Notes: a model not told the origin generated them from the letters alone. Positions 33,831 to 42,584 are shown, counted from the stretch's first letter. The stretch is 64,000 nucleotides of DNA from Paenibacillus piscarius (GCF_022234545.1 NZ_JAIEUI010000015.1:1-64000); one strand, 5' to 3'. A program made the numbers and translations.

Positions 33831-34721
33831 ATGAATTTGATGAAACTGCAAATTATTGAACTGATCGACCAGCTGCACCATATGACCAGCGTAGCAGAAG
33901 TGCTCGGGATCAAGCAGCCGACCGTAACCTTTCATATGAAGTCGCTTGAAGAAGAGCTTGGGGTCCGGCTGTTCGAAGCCCGCAGCGGCAAAACCTTTCT
34001 CACCGAGGCAGGAGCGGCTCTCCTTCATTATTCCGTGAAAATTAATGCGCTTGCCCGTGAGGCCCGCCGGGTAGCCGGAGAATTCGACACCCTCTACCGG
34101 GGAACGCTTCTGATCGGAGCCAGCTATGTACCTGCAACCTATCTGCTGCCGGCTATATTACATGCGTTCTCCCGGGAGTTCCCCGGCATCCGCATCGTTC
34201 TGTCTGTGAAGCCCTCCCCGGTCATCCGGGAGATGCTGGTCCGTCATGAAATTGACTTAGGTGTGATCTCCTCCGAGCCTTTTACAGAGCCTGCCCTGCT
34301 GGCTGAACCGCTGATTACAGATGACCTCGTCCTGATTTGTTCTCCTAAGCATCCGTTCGCCCGCAAGACTCAGCTTACTATGGAGGAGATGAGTAAGACT
34401 CCCTTTGCGCTGCACGGAAGCGAGTCCAGCACACGCCGCCTGACCGAGCGCTGGTTCGGACAGCAAGGGCTGCAGCTGCGCAATACAATTGAGGTGGATT
34501 CGCTGGAGGCCATCAAGCAGCTCGTGCAGTTGGGCGGCCACATCTCCGTAATGTCCCGGATGGCGGTGCAGTGGGAGCAGCAGCAAGGGCTGATTCAGGT
34601 GCTGCCTATTCAAGGGGAAATGGCGCCGCGTTATATCTATGCCGTGCATAACAAGGACCGGCATCCTTCGGTGCAGATGGAGAGCTTCCGGAGCAGCCTG
34701 CTGGCCACCAAAAACTGTTAG
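33831..34721 (+). CDS. LysR family regulator of the ABC/hydrolase operon
   Basis: A 296-residue LysR protein. The winged helix reads MKLQIIELIDQLHHMTSVAE, VLGIKQPTVTFHMKSLEEEL, GVRLFEARSG; the effector domain starts near residue 95 (RGTLLIGASYVPATYLLPAI). This CysB/CbbR-like type often controls nutrient or sulfur/phosphonate assimilation. The ATG at 33831 is chosen because AGAGG lies seven bases upstream; an ATG at 33789 would start inside the palindromic operator. It is divergent from the ABC operon. Confidence 0.9.
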   Translation: MNLMKLQIIELIDQLHHMTSVAEVLGIKQPTVTFHMKSLEEELGVRLFEARSGKTFLTEAGAALLHYSVKINALAREARRVAGEFDTLYRGTLLIGASYVPATYLLPAILHAFSREFPGIRIVLSVKPSPVIREMLVRHEIDLGVISSEPFTEPALLAEPLITDDLVLICSPKHPFARKTQLTMEEMSKTPFALHGSESSTRRLTERWFGQQGLQLRNTIEVDSLEAIKQLVQLGGHISVMSRMAVQWEQQQGLIQVLPIQGEMAPRYIYAVHNKDRHPSVQMESFRSSLLATKNC

Positions 34722-34836
34722 CCGCCATTGAGTCAATCTATGCAGGATTAACGCAATTCCCCTTTCACCTTAACCGCTCCCATATACTCAGCCCTTAAAG
34801 TGGGTCATGTACCCAAACCCGAGCATAGGAGTGATG

Positions 34837-35709
34837 ATGTTGAGAAAATGGAGAAAGCTTACCCTGTCGTTCATGCTGAGTGTAGTGACTGCAAGCGGTG
34901 TAACGGCCGGACTGGGCGTCCTGCTGCCTGAACGTGCCTCTGCCGCAGCTAACGCGGTTCCAGCGTATGAAGTAAAGTTTCTGGCGGACCCTGATCTTGT
35001 ACTGAACAGCAGCGGATCGCCGCGCAGCGAGGTCATGGATATACTGGAGCTGAATTCTACTCCACAGGCCATTCGTGTCGAGTATTTCGATACGGACACG
35101 CTGGAGCTGAACAGCAAGGGGTGGGATGTGCGGCTGCGCAAAAAAGAAGACAAATCCGATTATGAATTGACGTACAAGAAACGTTATCCTGTCGTGAACG
35201 GAAATATCCAGGCAGCGCTCACCCTGGCGAATCAGGAGGGCTTCGATGCCTCAGATGACAACTATGAAGCAGAGGTGGATTGGGGGTATGGCAAGCAGAC
35301 CCTTAGCTTCTCCAATACCAAGAAGGTCAGCACCAAAGCCGCCGGAGCCGTACTTCCCGCTGAGGATGACGCCCTGGAGCTACTGCTGGACAAGCTGCCA
35401 GGCAAATTGAAGAACTGGTCTGCCTCGAACTGGGGGAAGCAGAAGCTGTCAGCCTCCCGGGCGCACGGCCCGTTGACCTTCGAGCGGTATACAGGCACCT
35501 GGAACAATCAGGAGCTTACTCTTGAGGTATGGCCAGTACGTGACGAGGCGGGAAGCGACATCCAGAATATTGTGGAGATCTCATTCAAAACCGCCGATAG
35601 CACCAGCGTAACCGGATTACGTGCCGGACTGATGAGCCTGCTGAACGCCGAGGGCTGGCTTCTTCCTGCCGATGGCCTCAAAACCCAGCTGATTCTGGAA
35701 CGGTATTAG
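34837..35709 (+). CDS. Exported CYTH-like (triphosphate tunnel fold) protein
   Basis: A 290-residue protein with a signal peptide (basic MLRKWRKLTLS, then a hydrophobic stretch and a cleavage region near ERASAAANA). The mature part resembles the CYTH fold: YEVKFLADPDLVL at the first strand, RVEYFDTDTLELNSKGWDVR, LRKKEDKSDYELTYKKRYPV, typical of charged tunnel strands. Catalytic CYTH enzymes are cytoplasmic, so an exported form is unusual; it may bind polyphosphate or another anion. The start at 34837 is chosen because AGGAG lies five bases upstream; the ATG at 34807 lacks a ribosome site. The fold is inferred from pattern. Confidence 0.65.
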   Translation: MLRKWRKLTLSFMLSVVTASGVTAGLGVLLPERASAAANAVPAYEVKFLADPDLVLNSSGSPRSEVMDILELNSTPQAIRVEYFDTDTLELNSKGWDVRLRKKEDKSDYELTYKKRYPVVNGNIQAALTLANQEGFDASDDNYEAEVDWGYGKQTLSFSNTKKVSTKAAGAVLPAEDDALELLLDKLPGKLKNWSASNWGKQKLSASRAHGPLTFERYTGTWNNQELTLEVWPVRDEAGSDIQNIVEISFKTADSTSVTGLRAGLMSLLNAEGWLLPADGLKTQLILERY

Positions 35710-35745
35710 CGTAATCGTCCATTAATATTCACTTATAACTCGAAC

Positions 35746-35792
35746 AAGAGCACTGCCGCACCCTTCATAAGGGTGATACGGCAGTGCTCTTC
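35746..35792 (+). terminator. Bidirectional terminator, CYTH-like / LysR
   Basis: AAGAGCACTGCCG pairs with CGGCAGTGCTCTT around an inner CACCCTT/AAGGGTG stem, between convergent genes. Confidence 0.85.
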
Positions 35793-35843
35793 CAGTGGTA
35801 TGAATCTGCGAGAGACGACTCCCCGCTGCCCAGTATGTCACTT

Positions 35844-36740
35844 TCACAGCGCAACAGTCTTCGCCTTAGCATCCTCAAGCAGCATTTGAATCAGCGACTG
35901 CAGCGGCAGAGACTTCCACTTCTTCGGATGCAGCAGGAGTTGCAGGTCGAAATGAATCTCAGGGTGGGCAAAAGCCAGCTCCGACAGATTCCCCCGCTCA
36001 ATCTCCTCCTCCGCCACTATTCGCGGCAAGAGCGCAATGCCCAGCCCGTTGCGGACACAGCGCTTGATCGCCTCCAGATTCGACAGCTCAAAACCAATCC
36101 GGAACACAATCCCGTGCTCCCGCAGCAGATTCTCAAACAGACTGCGGTAGATACAGCTCTCCTCGGAGACGATCAGCTCACAGTTGTTCAGATTCTGGAG
36201 TGTTACCCGTTCCAGCCGGGCCAGCGGATGACTGGCAGGCGCCACCAGGACAAGCGGCTCTTCACGGATAATCGTGCGCGTAAGCTGGCTGTCAGTGGTG
36301 CTGCGGTCCAGCAGCAGGCCCATGTCGACCTCGCCGTCTCTGATTTTGGCCATCAGGTTGGCCTCCTGCTCGGTCTGCAGATGGATATTCAGTCCGGGGA
36401 ACATCGTCCGTAGCTGCTGCAGGAACGGCGGCAGATAGAACGCTGCCAGAGAGTCAATAGTACCAATCGTCAGCGTTCCGCCAATCTGCTGGGCAATCGT
36501 CTCCTTGGAGCGGTCATACAGGTCGAGGATCTCCACGAACAGCTTCAGGAGCTCTTCCCCCGGCGGAGTCAGCCGTAAGGCCCGGCCATGCCGCTCCATC
36601 AGGGGCACTCCGTACTCCTTCTCAATCTTCTGTATCTGCATCGTGACGCTGGACTGCGCATAGCCCAGCTCTTCAGCCGCGCGGGTGAAGCTCTGCCGCT
36701 TCGCCACCTCGCGGAATGTCCGCATATAGGTTAAGTCCAC
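35844..36740 (-). CDS. LysR family regulator facing the dapA-like gene
   Basis: A LysR protein of about 298 residues: VDLTYMRTFREVAKRQSFTR, AAEELGYAQSSVTMQIQKIE, GVPLMERHGR, then an effector domain (GGTLTIGTIDSLAAFYLPPF, EVDMGLLLDRS). The GTG at 36740 gives the family-like start and has AGGG eight bases upstream; ATG codons at 36782 and 36779 lack a ribosome site. It is divergent from the dapA-like gene, and the palindrome at 36801-36814 is a likely operator. Its inducer is unknown. Confidence 0.88.
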   Translation of the reverse strand: MDLTYMRTFREVAKRQSFTRAAEELGYAQSSVTMQIQKIEKEYGVPLMERHGRALRLTPPGEELLKLFVEILDLYDRSKETIAQQIGGTLTIGTIDSLAAFYLPPFLQQLRTMFPGLNIHLQTEQEANLMAKIRDGEVDMGLLLDRSTTDSQLTRTIIREEPLVLVAPASHPLARLERVTLQNLNNCELIVSEESCIYRSLFENLLREHGIVFRIGFELSNLEAIKRCVRNGLGIALLPRIVAEEEIERGNLSELAFAHPEIHFDLQLLLHPKKWKSLPLQSLIQMLLEDAKAKTVAL

Positions 36741-36800
36741 CTGTATCACCCTAACATCAATATTTTTGATAACCTTCATCATTTATTATAGCTAACGGCG

Positions 36801-36814
36801 ATGGAATAATCCAT
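36801..36814. promoter_or_regulatory. LysR-type palindrome upstream of the dapA-like gene
   Basis: ATGGA-ATAA-TCCAT is a perfect inverted repeat in the 120-bp divergent region between the LysR gene and the dapA-like gene. Confidence 0.45.
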
Positions 36815-36860
36815 GGTACAGTAAGATAAACGGATTATACAATGTTGGAGGACGATATTC

Positions 36861-37736
36861 ATGTTAACAGAAGAACAGATTTATGGAATCTATGTTCCCG
36901 TGGTCACCCCGTTCCAAGCTGATGGCGAGATCGATCTGGAATCGTATCGGCGTTATGTGAACACCATCATCAAGAACAGTATTCATGGTCTGGTCGTCAA
37001 TGGAACCACTGGAGAATCGCCCACAGTCAATATACAGGAATTGCAGACCCTCGTGGATGCTTCACGCGAGCTGCTGAAGTCCACTTCCATTCCACTGGTC
37101 GTAGGCACCGGTACGAACGATACGCACTCCACAGTAGCCCGCACCGAGCTGGCCGCGAACGCCGGGGCCGATGCCGCCCTTATCGTTGTTCCTTATTACA
37201 GCCGTCCTTCCCAGGAAGGGATCATCGCCCATTTCCGCAAGGCGGCTGAGGTCGGCCTTCCCATTATCGCTTATGACATTCCCGGCCGCGCCGGAGTGGG
37301 CATGACGGTGGACACCGCGCGTACGATCCTTGAGATGAACAATGTAGTCGGGTTAAAAGACTGCTCCGGCTCCCCGCAGCTGGTCTCCGAGCTGTCCCGC
37401 GGCGGCTCAAAGCCGGTGCTCTGCGGCGACGACCTGCACTTCTTCGAGATGCTGGGCTACGGAGCCGCCGGCGGTATGTTAGCCTCCGCCAACGTACATA
37501 CCGCCCGTTACCTCAGCATCTATGAGCAGTATAGAGCGGGCCAGGTGGAAGATGCCCGTGCTGCCTTTGACCAGCTCGTGCCGCTGATGCAGCTGCTGTT
37601 CAAGGAATCCAACCCCGCGCCGATCAAATGGCTGCTCAGCGCACGCGGCGAGATCGCCTCGGACACCCTGCGTCTGCCGATGACCTCGATCAGCTCCGCA
37701 TTGCGCGAAGAGCTGGGCGCTTATCTTGCGGGATAA
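36861..37736 (+). CDS. dapA: Dihydrodipicolinate synthase family aldolase/lyase
   Basis: A 291-residue class I aldolase barrel of the DapA family. Visible motifs are NGTTGESPT (substrate threonines), VPYYSRPSQEG (proton-relay tyrosine), YDIPGRAG (arginine that binds the aspartate semialdehyde carboxylate) and VVGLKDCSG with the Schiff-base lysine near residue 161. Retention of the GR-G arginine favours true 4-hydroxy-tetrahydrodipicolinate synthase for lysine and cell-wall diaminopimelate. Yet the lone location beside a LysR regulator, away from asd/dapG, suggests an extra copy or a relative acting on another keto acid. GGAGG-like text precedes the ATG. Confidence 0.85.
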   Translation: MLTEEQIYGIYVPVVTPFQADGEIDLESYRRYVNTIIKNSIHGLVVNGTTGESPTVNIQELQTLVDASRELLKSTSIPLVVGTGTNDTHSTVARTELAANAGADAALIVVPYYSRPSQEGIIAHFRKAAEVGLPIIAYDIPGRAGVGMTVDTARTILEMNNVVGLKDCSGSPQLVSELSRGGSKPVLCGDDLHFFEMLGYGAAGGMLASANVHTARYLSIYEQYRAGQVEDARAAFDQLVPLMQLLFKESNPAPIKWLLSARGEIASDTLRLPMTSISSALREELGAYLAG

Positions 37737-37765
37737 TCCTTTGCCCGCAACCAGTATAACCCCAA

Positions 37766-37810
37766 AGAACCCGCCGCTCCGGCTGACAGCCTGGAGCGGC
37801 GGGTTTTTAT
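37766..37810 (+). terminator. Terminator after the dapA-like gene
   Basis: AACCCGCCGCTCC pairs with GGAGCGGCGGGTT, followed by TTTAT on the + strand. It also faces the convergent helicase gene. Confidence 0.85.
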
Positions 37811-37849
37811 TAACGGGCATTCATCTTTGGAAGCTTGGAAGCTTATCCG

Positions 37850-39256
37850 TTACTTCGGCATCTTACGGTTAAACCGGTTGGAGTTCGGATTAGGATTCGG
37901 CTTACGCGGCTGAGAGGTCTGCGGCTTCTTCGCCGGAGCTGCCTGATTTTTGTTCGCCGGTGCGCTTGGGGTCTTCTTCGCTTGCCCGCCCGGAGCTCTA
38001 TTGCCCGGAGCCTGTTGCGCCTTCTTCACTGGAGCGGCCTGGGCTTTATTGCCCGGCTTAGCCTGTGATTTGCCCGCACCTCTGCCCGGACGCTCAGCAA
38101 GCAAGGCCAGATCGGCCGCCGGCATCGGATAGGCATTGTCCCTTACCTGCGGGATCGTCTTGCCGATCACCTTCTGGATATCCTTCAGGTACGGAATCTC
38201 CTCGGCTTCACACAGCGAGATCGCCACGCCGCTCATGCCTGCGCGGCCGGTCCGGCCGATCCGGTGTACGTAAGTCTCCGGGATATTCGGCAGGTTGAAG
38301 TTGATCACATGGGACAGCTCATCAATATCAATCCCGCGGGCAGCGATGTCAGTAGCGACCAGTACTCTGGTCGTCCCGCCCTTGAAGTTCCTGAGCGCAT
38401 TCTGGCGTTCGTTCTGCGATTTGTTGCCATGGATCGCCTGAGCGGTGATATTGTTCCGGGTCAAATCCCGGGCAACGCGGTCAGCCCCGCGCTTCGTGCG
38501 TGTGAATACCAGTGCGGACACAATTGACTTATCCTGCAGCAGGCGGTTCAGCTGCTTCTGCTTGTTCCCGGTCTCCAGCAGATAGACTGACTGCTCGATT
38601 CTGTCCACGGTAGAGGATACAGGCGTAATCTCAATTTTGACCGGATTGACCAGCAGCGTCTTCACCAGCTGTGAGATCTCCGGCGGCATGGTAGCGGAGA
38701 AGAACAAGGTCTGCTTCTTGGCCGGCATCTTGGCGATAATCCGCTTCACATCATGAATGAAGCCCATATCTAGCATCCGGTCCGCTTCATCCAGCACCAG
38801 AATCTGCACATGCTGCAGGTCCACACGCTGCTGACCGATCAGATCGATCAGTCTTCCCGGGGTAGCAATCAGGATGTCCGCTCCAATAGCAAGCGCGCGC
38901 TCCTGGGCTTTCTGTGACACTCCTCCGACAATTGCCGTTGAACGGATTGATGTGAACTTGCTGTAGGCTTGAATATTCTCTTGTATTTGCAGCGCAAGCT
39001 CCCGGGTCGGGGTCAGAATCAGCGAACGGATCTTCTTTGCGCTGCCGGATCTGCCCGGCTGCTGGCTAAGAAGCTGAATAATCGGCAATGAGAAGGCTGC
39101 CGTCTTGCCGGTGCCTGTCTGGGCACAGCCCAGAATATCCCGGCCGGTAAGTGCCGCAGGAATCGACTCTTCCTGGATCGAGGTCGGGGATGTATAATTT
39201 TCGAGGCTTAGCGCCTTGAGAATCGGTGGGATTAAGTTCAATTCATTAAATGTCAT
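37850..39256 (-). CDS. DEAD-box RNA helicase with basic low-complexity tail
   Basis: A 468-residue DEAD-box helicase of the RhlE/CshA type: Q-motif region TSIQEESIP, motif I AQTGTGKT (about residues 45-52), PTRELALQI, motif II VLDEADRMLDMG, motif III FFSATMP, motif VI HRIGRTGRAG. The last 85 residues are an Ala/Pro/Lys/Asn/Gln-rich tail with repeats like APVKKAQQAPGN and APAKKPQTSQPRK, likely disordered and RNA-binding. It unwinds RNA duplexes in ribosome assembly, mRNA decay or cold adaptation. It stands alone, ending near the dapA terminator. Confidence 0.93.
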   Translation of the reverse strand: MTFNELNLIPPILKALSLENYTSPTSIQEESIPAALTGRDILGCAQTGTGKTAAFSLPIIQLLSQQPGRSGSAKKIRSLILTPTRELALQIQENIQAYSKFTSIRSTAIVGGVSQKAQERALAIGADILIATPGRLIDLIGQQRVDLQHVQILVLDEADRMLDMGFIHDVKRIIAKMPAKKQTLFFSATMPPEISQLVKTLLVNPVKIEITPVSSTVDRIEQSVYLLETGNKQKQLNRLLQDKSIVSALVFTRTKRGADRVARDLTRNNITAQAIHGNKSQNERQNALRNFKGGTTRVLVATDIAARGIDIDELSHVINFNLPNIPETYVHRIGRTGRAGMSGVAISLCEAEEIPYLKDIQKVIGKTIPQVRDNAYPMPAADLALLAERPGRGAGKSQAKPGNKAQAAPVKKAQQAPGNRAPGGQAKKTPSAPANKNQAAPAKKPQTSQPRKPNPNPNSNRFNRKMPK

Positions 39257-39405
39257 TTGATCTCCTTTATCTTGAATCCATGGATTTATTCATTTAAGCA
39301 AGTCATAACACATAATGATAACATAGATTACCCAATATGAGAATTCAGATTTTCTCAGCAGCATACAATTAACCCCCAGCAGAAACTGCAACCTCCCAAA
39401 GCACG

Positions 39406-39445
39406 CAAAAAAAGCAGAGGATCGCTCCCCTGCTCTGCTCTTTGT
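39406..39445 (-). terminator. Terminator of pduL
   Basis: On the leftward strand AGCAGAG pairs with CTCTGCT and is followed by TTTTTT. Confidence 0.75.
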
Positions 39446-39458
39446 ATACGGTATAAAA

Positions 39459-40031
39459 CTAATCTACGATTTCAGCGGTATCGCCATTGCTGGCACCGGC
39501 AGCATTCGCTTCATCGGTGTCGATATGCATATCCAGCTTGAAGTTGTCGGATACGCGCGCAATAACGTTCTCCAGCACCAGGCCGCGTTCGCCGCCGAGG
39601 CGTACCTTCAGAAGCTGCTTGTCGGCGATGCCCCAAGCTTCGGCTTCAGAGGTGTGGAAGTGGATGTGGCGGGCAGCTACGATTACACCAGTCTCAAGCT
39701 CAATTTCACCGGCTGGTCCTTTAATCGTGATGCCTGGTGTTCCTTCAATATTGCCGGACTCACGGACAGGTGCCTTCACGCCGAGGCTGAATGCGTCTGT
39801 GCGGGAGACTTCCAGCTGCGAAGCCGGACGGGCAGGTCCGAGAATTCTTACTTTATCGAATTTCCCTTTGGTACCAATGACAGCCACTTGCTCGTTAGCT
39901 GCGAATTGTCCAGGCTGGGACAGGGGTTTGAACTCCGTCAATTGATAACCTGGGCCAAACAATGCTTCTACATGCTCCTGCGTAAGGTGAATATGCCGGG
40001 CCGACACACCTACGGGTACAGTCTTGCTCAT
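39459..40031 (-). CDS. pduL: Phosphate propanoyltransferase (PduL-type phosphotransacylase)
   Basis: A 190-residue PduL protein that exchanges CoA and phosphate on short acyl groups. It has the two half-barrels with zinc-binding motifs VSARHIHLTQEHVE near the start and VAARHIHFHTSEAEAWG in the second half, plus GPARPASQLEVSRTDAF. The ATG at 40031 (MSKTVPVGVSARHIHL) fits the family; reading further upstream adds about 31 unrelated residues. AGGAG lies about 11 bases before it. No microcompartment genes are near, so it probably serves as a housekeeping acetate or propionate phosphotransacylase. Confidence 0.92.
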   Translation of the reverse strand: MSKTVPVGVSARHIHLTQEHVEALFGPGYQLTEFKPLSQPGQFAANEQVAVIGTKGKFDKVRILGPARPASQLEVSRTDAFSLGVKAPVRESGNIEGTPGITIKGPAGEIELETGVIVAARHIHFHTSEAEAWGIADKQLLKVRLGGERGLVLENVIARVSDNFKLDMHIDTDEANAAGASNGDTAEIVD

Positions 40032-40194
40032 TTTGTAAGTCACTCCTTGTATTTTCTCTAGTATCTGTACAAGCCACTGAACATTATACCTCTTCTTACC
40101 CGAAAATAAAAAGATCCATGTCACAATGTGCTGCTTTTTTTCGACATTTTACGAATTTGTGAATGGAATTGCCCACATTTATCCATCCCTTTTA

Positions 40195-41178
40195 TTATGC
40201 TCCCGCTGCAGCAGGAGTTGGACCTGTCACTGAAGGTAATTGCTTCTCCAGGTAACGGAGCGCATTCCCGTACAGCCAGCCTCTCACCTCTTCCTCCGGG
40301 TAATAACGCAGCAGCAGTCCCGCGAACTCCGCATATTGGCCCGGATGCTCCAGCCCCTTCACCCAGGCATCAATGCCGTCAAAATCCGAGCCGAACATCA
40401 GCACTCCGCTTCCGCCCAAGCCGCAGATATGCTCAATGTGCCTCCGTACATCGTCACGTTCCGCCCCGCCCCCATCCCGGACAAACCAGGGGACAAAGGT
40501 CAGTCCAATTCGTCCGTTCATAGCAATCATCGCTTTGATCTGATCATCGCTTAGATTACGGGGATGCCCGCAGACGGCAGCCGCATTCGAATGAGAGGCA
40601 ATAAAAGGCCGCTTACTCAGCTCTGCGAGCTCCCAGAAGCCGGCCGGTGCCAAATGGGACACATCCAGCAGCATCCCGCTTCCGTTACACCATTCAATGA
40701 GCTGCCTTCCCCGCTCGGTGAAGCCGCCGGCCCTCCGCTCCAGTACGCCGTCTGCGGCCCAGTTGGCATAGTTCCAGGTGATCCCCATGAAGCGCACCCC
40801 AAGCTCGAAGCATAGCCGGGCATAGAACAGATTGCCCTCCAGACCGTCCACGCCCTCCAGAGACAGCATTCCAAAGGGCGGTCCCGGCAGACCGACCTCC
40901 TTCACCTCTTCCTTCCAGCGCAGCCACCGGAGGCCCCCGGGTCCGGCTACCTGCTCACGGAAAGCTTCAATCTGACCGAGAATATCCTCGAATCGTGCCC
41001 GGCCATGCACCGCCGACAAATAGATTGCAAATACCTGAAGTGCGACATTCCCCTCCTCCAGCCGTTCTCTGGTCACATCCAGCCGGGGATCATTGCCGAA
41101 GTTTATCCCGGGACTGGCCTGCAGCTTGTTCAGAACATCGCAGTGAAAATCAGTCACGTTCAGCTTCACGCTCGCCAT
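40195..41178 (-). CDS. Membrane dipeptidase (peptidase family M19)
   Basis: A 327-residue M19 metallopeptidase, related to renal dipeptidase. Metal-binding elements are visible: VTDFHCDVL (HxD), MLSLEGVDGLEGN (bridging glutamate), LDVSHLAPAGFWEL, ASHSNAAAVCGHPRNLSD and FGSDFDGID. No signal peptide is seen, so it should act in the cytoplasm on dipeptides, possibly D-Ala- or beta-lactam-like ones. It lies downstream of spoVS on the same strand, past the spoVS terminator. Confidence 0.9.
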   Translation of the reverse strand: MASVKLNVTDFHCDVLNKLQASPGINFGNDPRLDVTRERLEEGNVALQVFAIYLSAVHGRARFEDILGQIEAFREQVAGPGGLRWLRWKEEVKEVGLPGPPFGMLSLEGVDGLEGNLFYARLCFELGVRFMGITWNYANWAADGVLERRAGGFTERGRQLIEWCNGSGMLLDVSHLAPAGFWELAELSKRPFIASHSNAAAVCGHPRNLSDDQIKAMIAMNGRIGLTFVPWFVRDGGGAERDDVRRHIEHICGLGGSGVLMFGSDFDGIDAWVKGLEHPGQYAEFAGLLLRYYPEEEVRGWLYGNALRYLEKQLPSVTGPTPAAAGA

Positions 41179-41269
41179 CCTTAATCAGCCCTCTTTCTTC
41201 CGGATCTCTGCTAAGGGATCAACTGTCTATCTATATGTATGCCCCCGGATGCTGAAACAGTCAGAACAG

Positions 41270-41303
41270 CAAAAAGCCTGTTTACCTAATAGTAAACAGG
41301 CTA
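41270..41303 (-). terminator. Terminator of spoVS
   Basis: AGCCTGTTTAC pairs with GTAAACAGGCT; the leftward strand continues TTTTTGC. Confidence 0.85.
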
Positions 41304-41324
41304 AATCAACAATCAATCTCATAA

Positions 41325-41585
41325 TTATCTGGGTTCAACGATAAGCTTGATCGCCGTCCGGTCTTCCCCGTCAATCACGATATCTGTGAATGCCGGAATG
41401 CAGACCAGATCGACTCCGCTAGGTGCAACAAATCCCCGGGCGATGGCAACAGCTTTGACTGCCTGGTTCAGTGCTCCAGCTCCAATCGCCTGTAGCTCGG
41501 CCGATCCCCGTTCGCGAAGAACACCTGCTAATGCGCCAGCAACGGAATTTGGATTGGATTTAGCTGATACTTTTAATACCTCCAT
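41325..41585 (-). CDS. spoVS: Stage V sporulation protein S
   Basis: The 86-residue SpoVS is nearly identical in pattern to the B. subtilis protein: MEVLKVSAKSNPNSVAGALA, GVLRERGSAELQAIGAGALN, QAVKAVAIARGFVAPSGVDL, CIPAFTDI. It is a small dimeric nucleic-acid-binding-like (Alba-type) protein needed for spore coat assembly and asymmetric septation control. An AGGAGGT site precedes the ATG. Upstream lies a good sigma-H promoter match. It follows ymdB as in B. subtilis. Confidence 0.97.
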   Translation of the reverse strand: MEVLKVSAKSNPNSVAGALAGVLRERGSAELQAIGAGALNQAVKAVAIARGFVAPSGVDLVCIPAFTDIVIDGEDRTAIKLIVEPR

Positions 41586-41639
41586 AGTAAGTACCTCCCC
41601 TGGGAAAATGATGGTGTTCTTCTTCCACTACAGTAGATG

Positions 41640-41667
41640 TTATTCGCGGGAGAAGAATTAATTCCTT
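41640..41667 (-). promoter_or_regulatory. Sigma-H-like promoter of spoVS
   Basis: On the leftward strand AAGGAATT (41660-41667) and GAATAA (41640-41645) match the AGGAWWW and GAATWW elements of sigma-H promoters with the expected 14-base spacing, about 55 bp before the spoVS start. Confidence 0.55.
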
Positions 41668-41789
41668 CTTTTTGCGGACTACTCCGGAGAAAATAGTTCA
41701 AAAGATACTCTTTTTCGATATAATAAATATCACACTTTACCCAAAACAAAAATCATTTTTACCGAATTACCTATTTGCTTGTCAATGGC

Positions 41790-42584
41790 TTAACTCATCA
41801 CCCATTCATCTTCACGCAGCCTGATCTTCTCTACCCGTGTCGCCTTCCCTGTCGCTTCATCCAGTTCAGCGAATAAACCGTGCAGCTGCCATTTACCTTC
41901 ATCCACGACGAACCGGGAAGGAAGCTGCGTTGTAAATTTATAGAGAATCGCATCCTTTTCCATACCCAGAATTCCTTCCCTTGAACCAACCATACCGGCA
42001 TCGGTCAGGTAAGCCGTTCCGCCGGGCAGAATGACCTCATCATTGCTCTGCACATGAGTATGGGTGCCAACCACAATCGAGGCTATACCATCCATGAAGT
42101 AGCCCATCGCTATTTTCTCGGAGGTGGCTTCGGCATGGAAATCCACCAGGATGCATTTGTGCTCCCTGCGCAGCTCCTCCACAATCTCCTCACCGATCCG
42201 GAACGGATCATCAATTGCCGGCAGGAAGGTCCGGCCCTGCAGATTCACAATCGCCAGCTGCTTACCGTTTCCCTTCACGACCGTATACCCTCTGCCCGGT
42301 GTTCCCGGCGGGAAATTGGCCGGACGAATAATCCGCGGCTCGTCGTCGATGAATTCGAAGATATCCTTGTTGTCCCAGGTGTGATTCCCCATAGTGATCC
42401 CATGGATGCCCCAGTTGAAAAACTCATTGGCAATCGCGGCCGTAATTCCTCTGCCGGCTGCCGCATTCTCACCGTTGGCGATAATTACATGCGGCTGATA
42501 TTTACTTTTTAAGGAAGGCAGCATTTCACGCAGCGCTTTTCTGCCTGTATTGCCTACGATGTCTCCGATAAATAAAACTTTAAT
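41790..42584 (-). CDS. ymdB: YmdB-type metallophosphoesterase, probable ATT start
   Basis: YmdB hydrolyses 2',3'-cyclic nucleotides and affects the switch between motility and biofilm formation. The dimetal motifs are clear: IGDIVGNTGR, NGENAAAGRGI, MGNHTWDN, DFHAEATSEK, GTHTHVQS. The first ATG (42524) would drop the GDxxG metal motif that opens all family members. Reading upstream restores it: IKVLFIGDIVGNTGR begins at an ATT codon at 42584, with GGAGG eight bases before it and no ATG, GTG or TTG between. I therefore take ATT as the start (264 residues). It follows rny, as in B. subtilis. Confidence 0.88.
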   Translation of the reverse strand: MKVLFIGDIVGNTGRKALREMLPSLKSKYQPHVIIANGENAAAGRGITAAIANEFFNWGIHGITMGNHTWDNKDIFEFIDDEPRIIRPANFPPGTPGRGYTVVKGNGKQLAIVNLQGRTFLPAIDDPFRIGEEIVEELRREHKCILVDFHAEATSEKIAMGYFMDGIASIVVGTHTHVQSNDEVILPGGTAYLTDAGMVGSREGILGMEKDAILYKFTTQLPSRFVVDEGKWQLHGLFAELDEATGKATRVEKIRLREDEWVMS

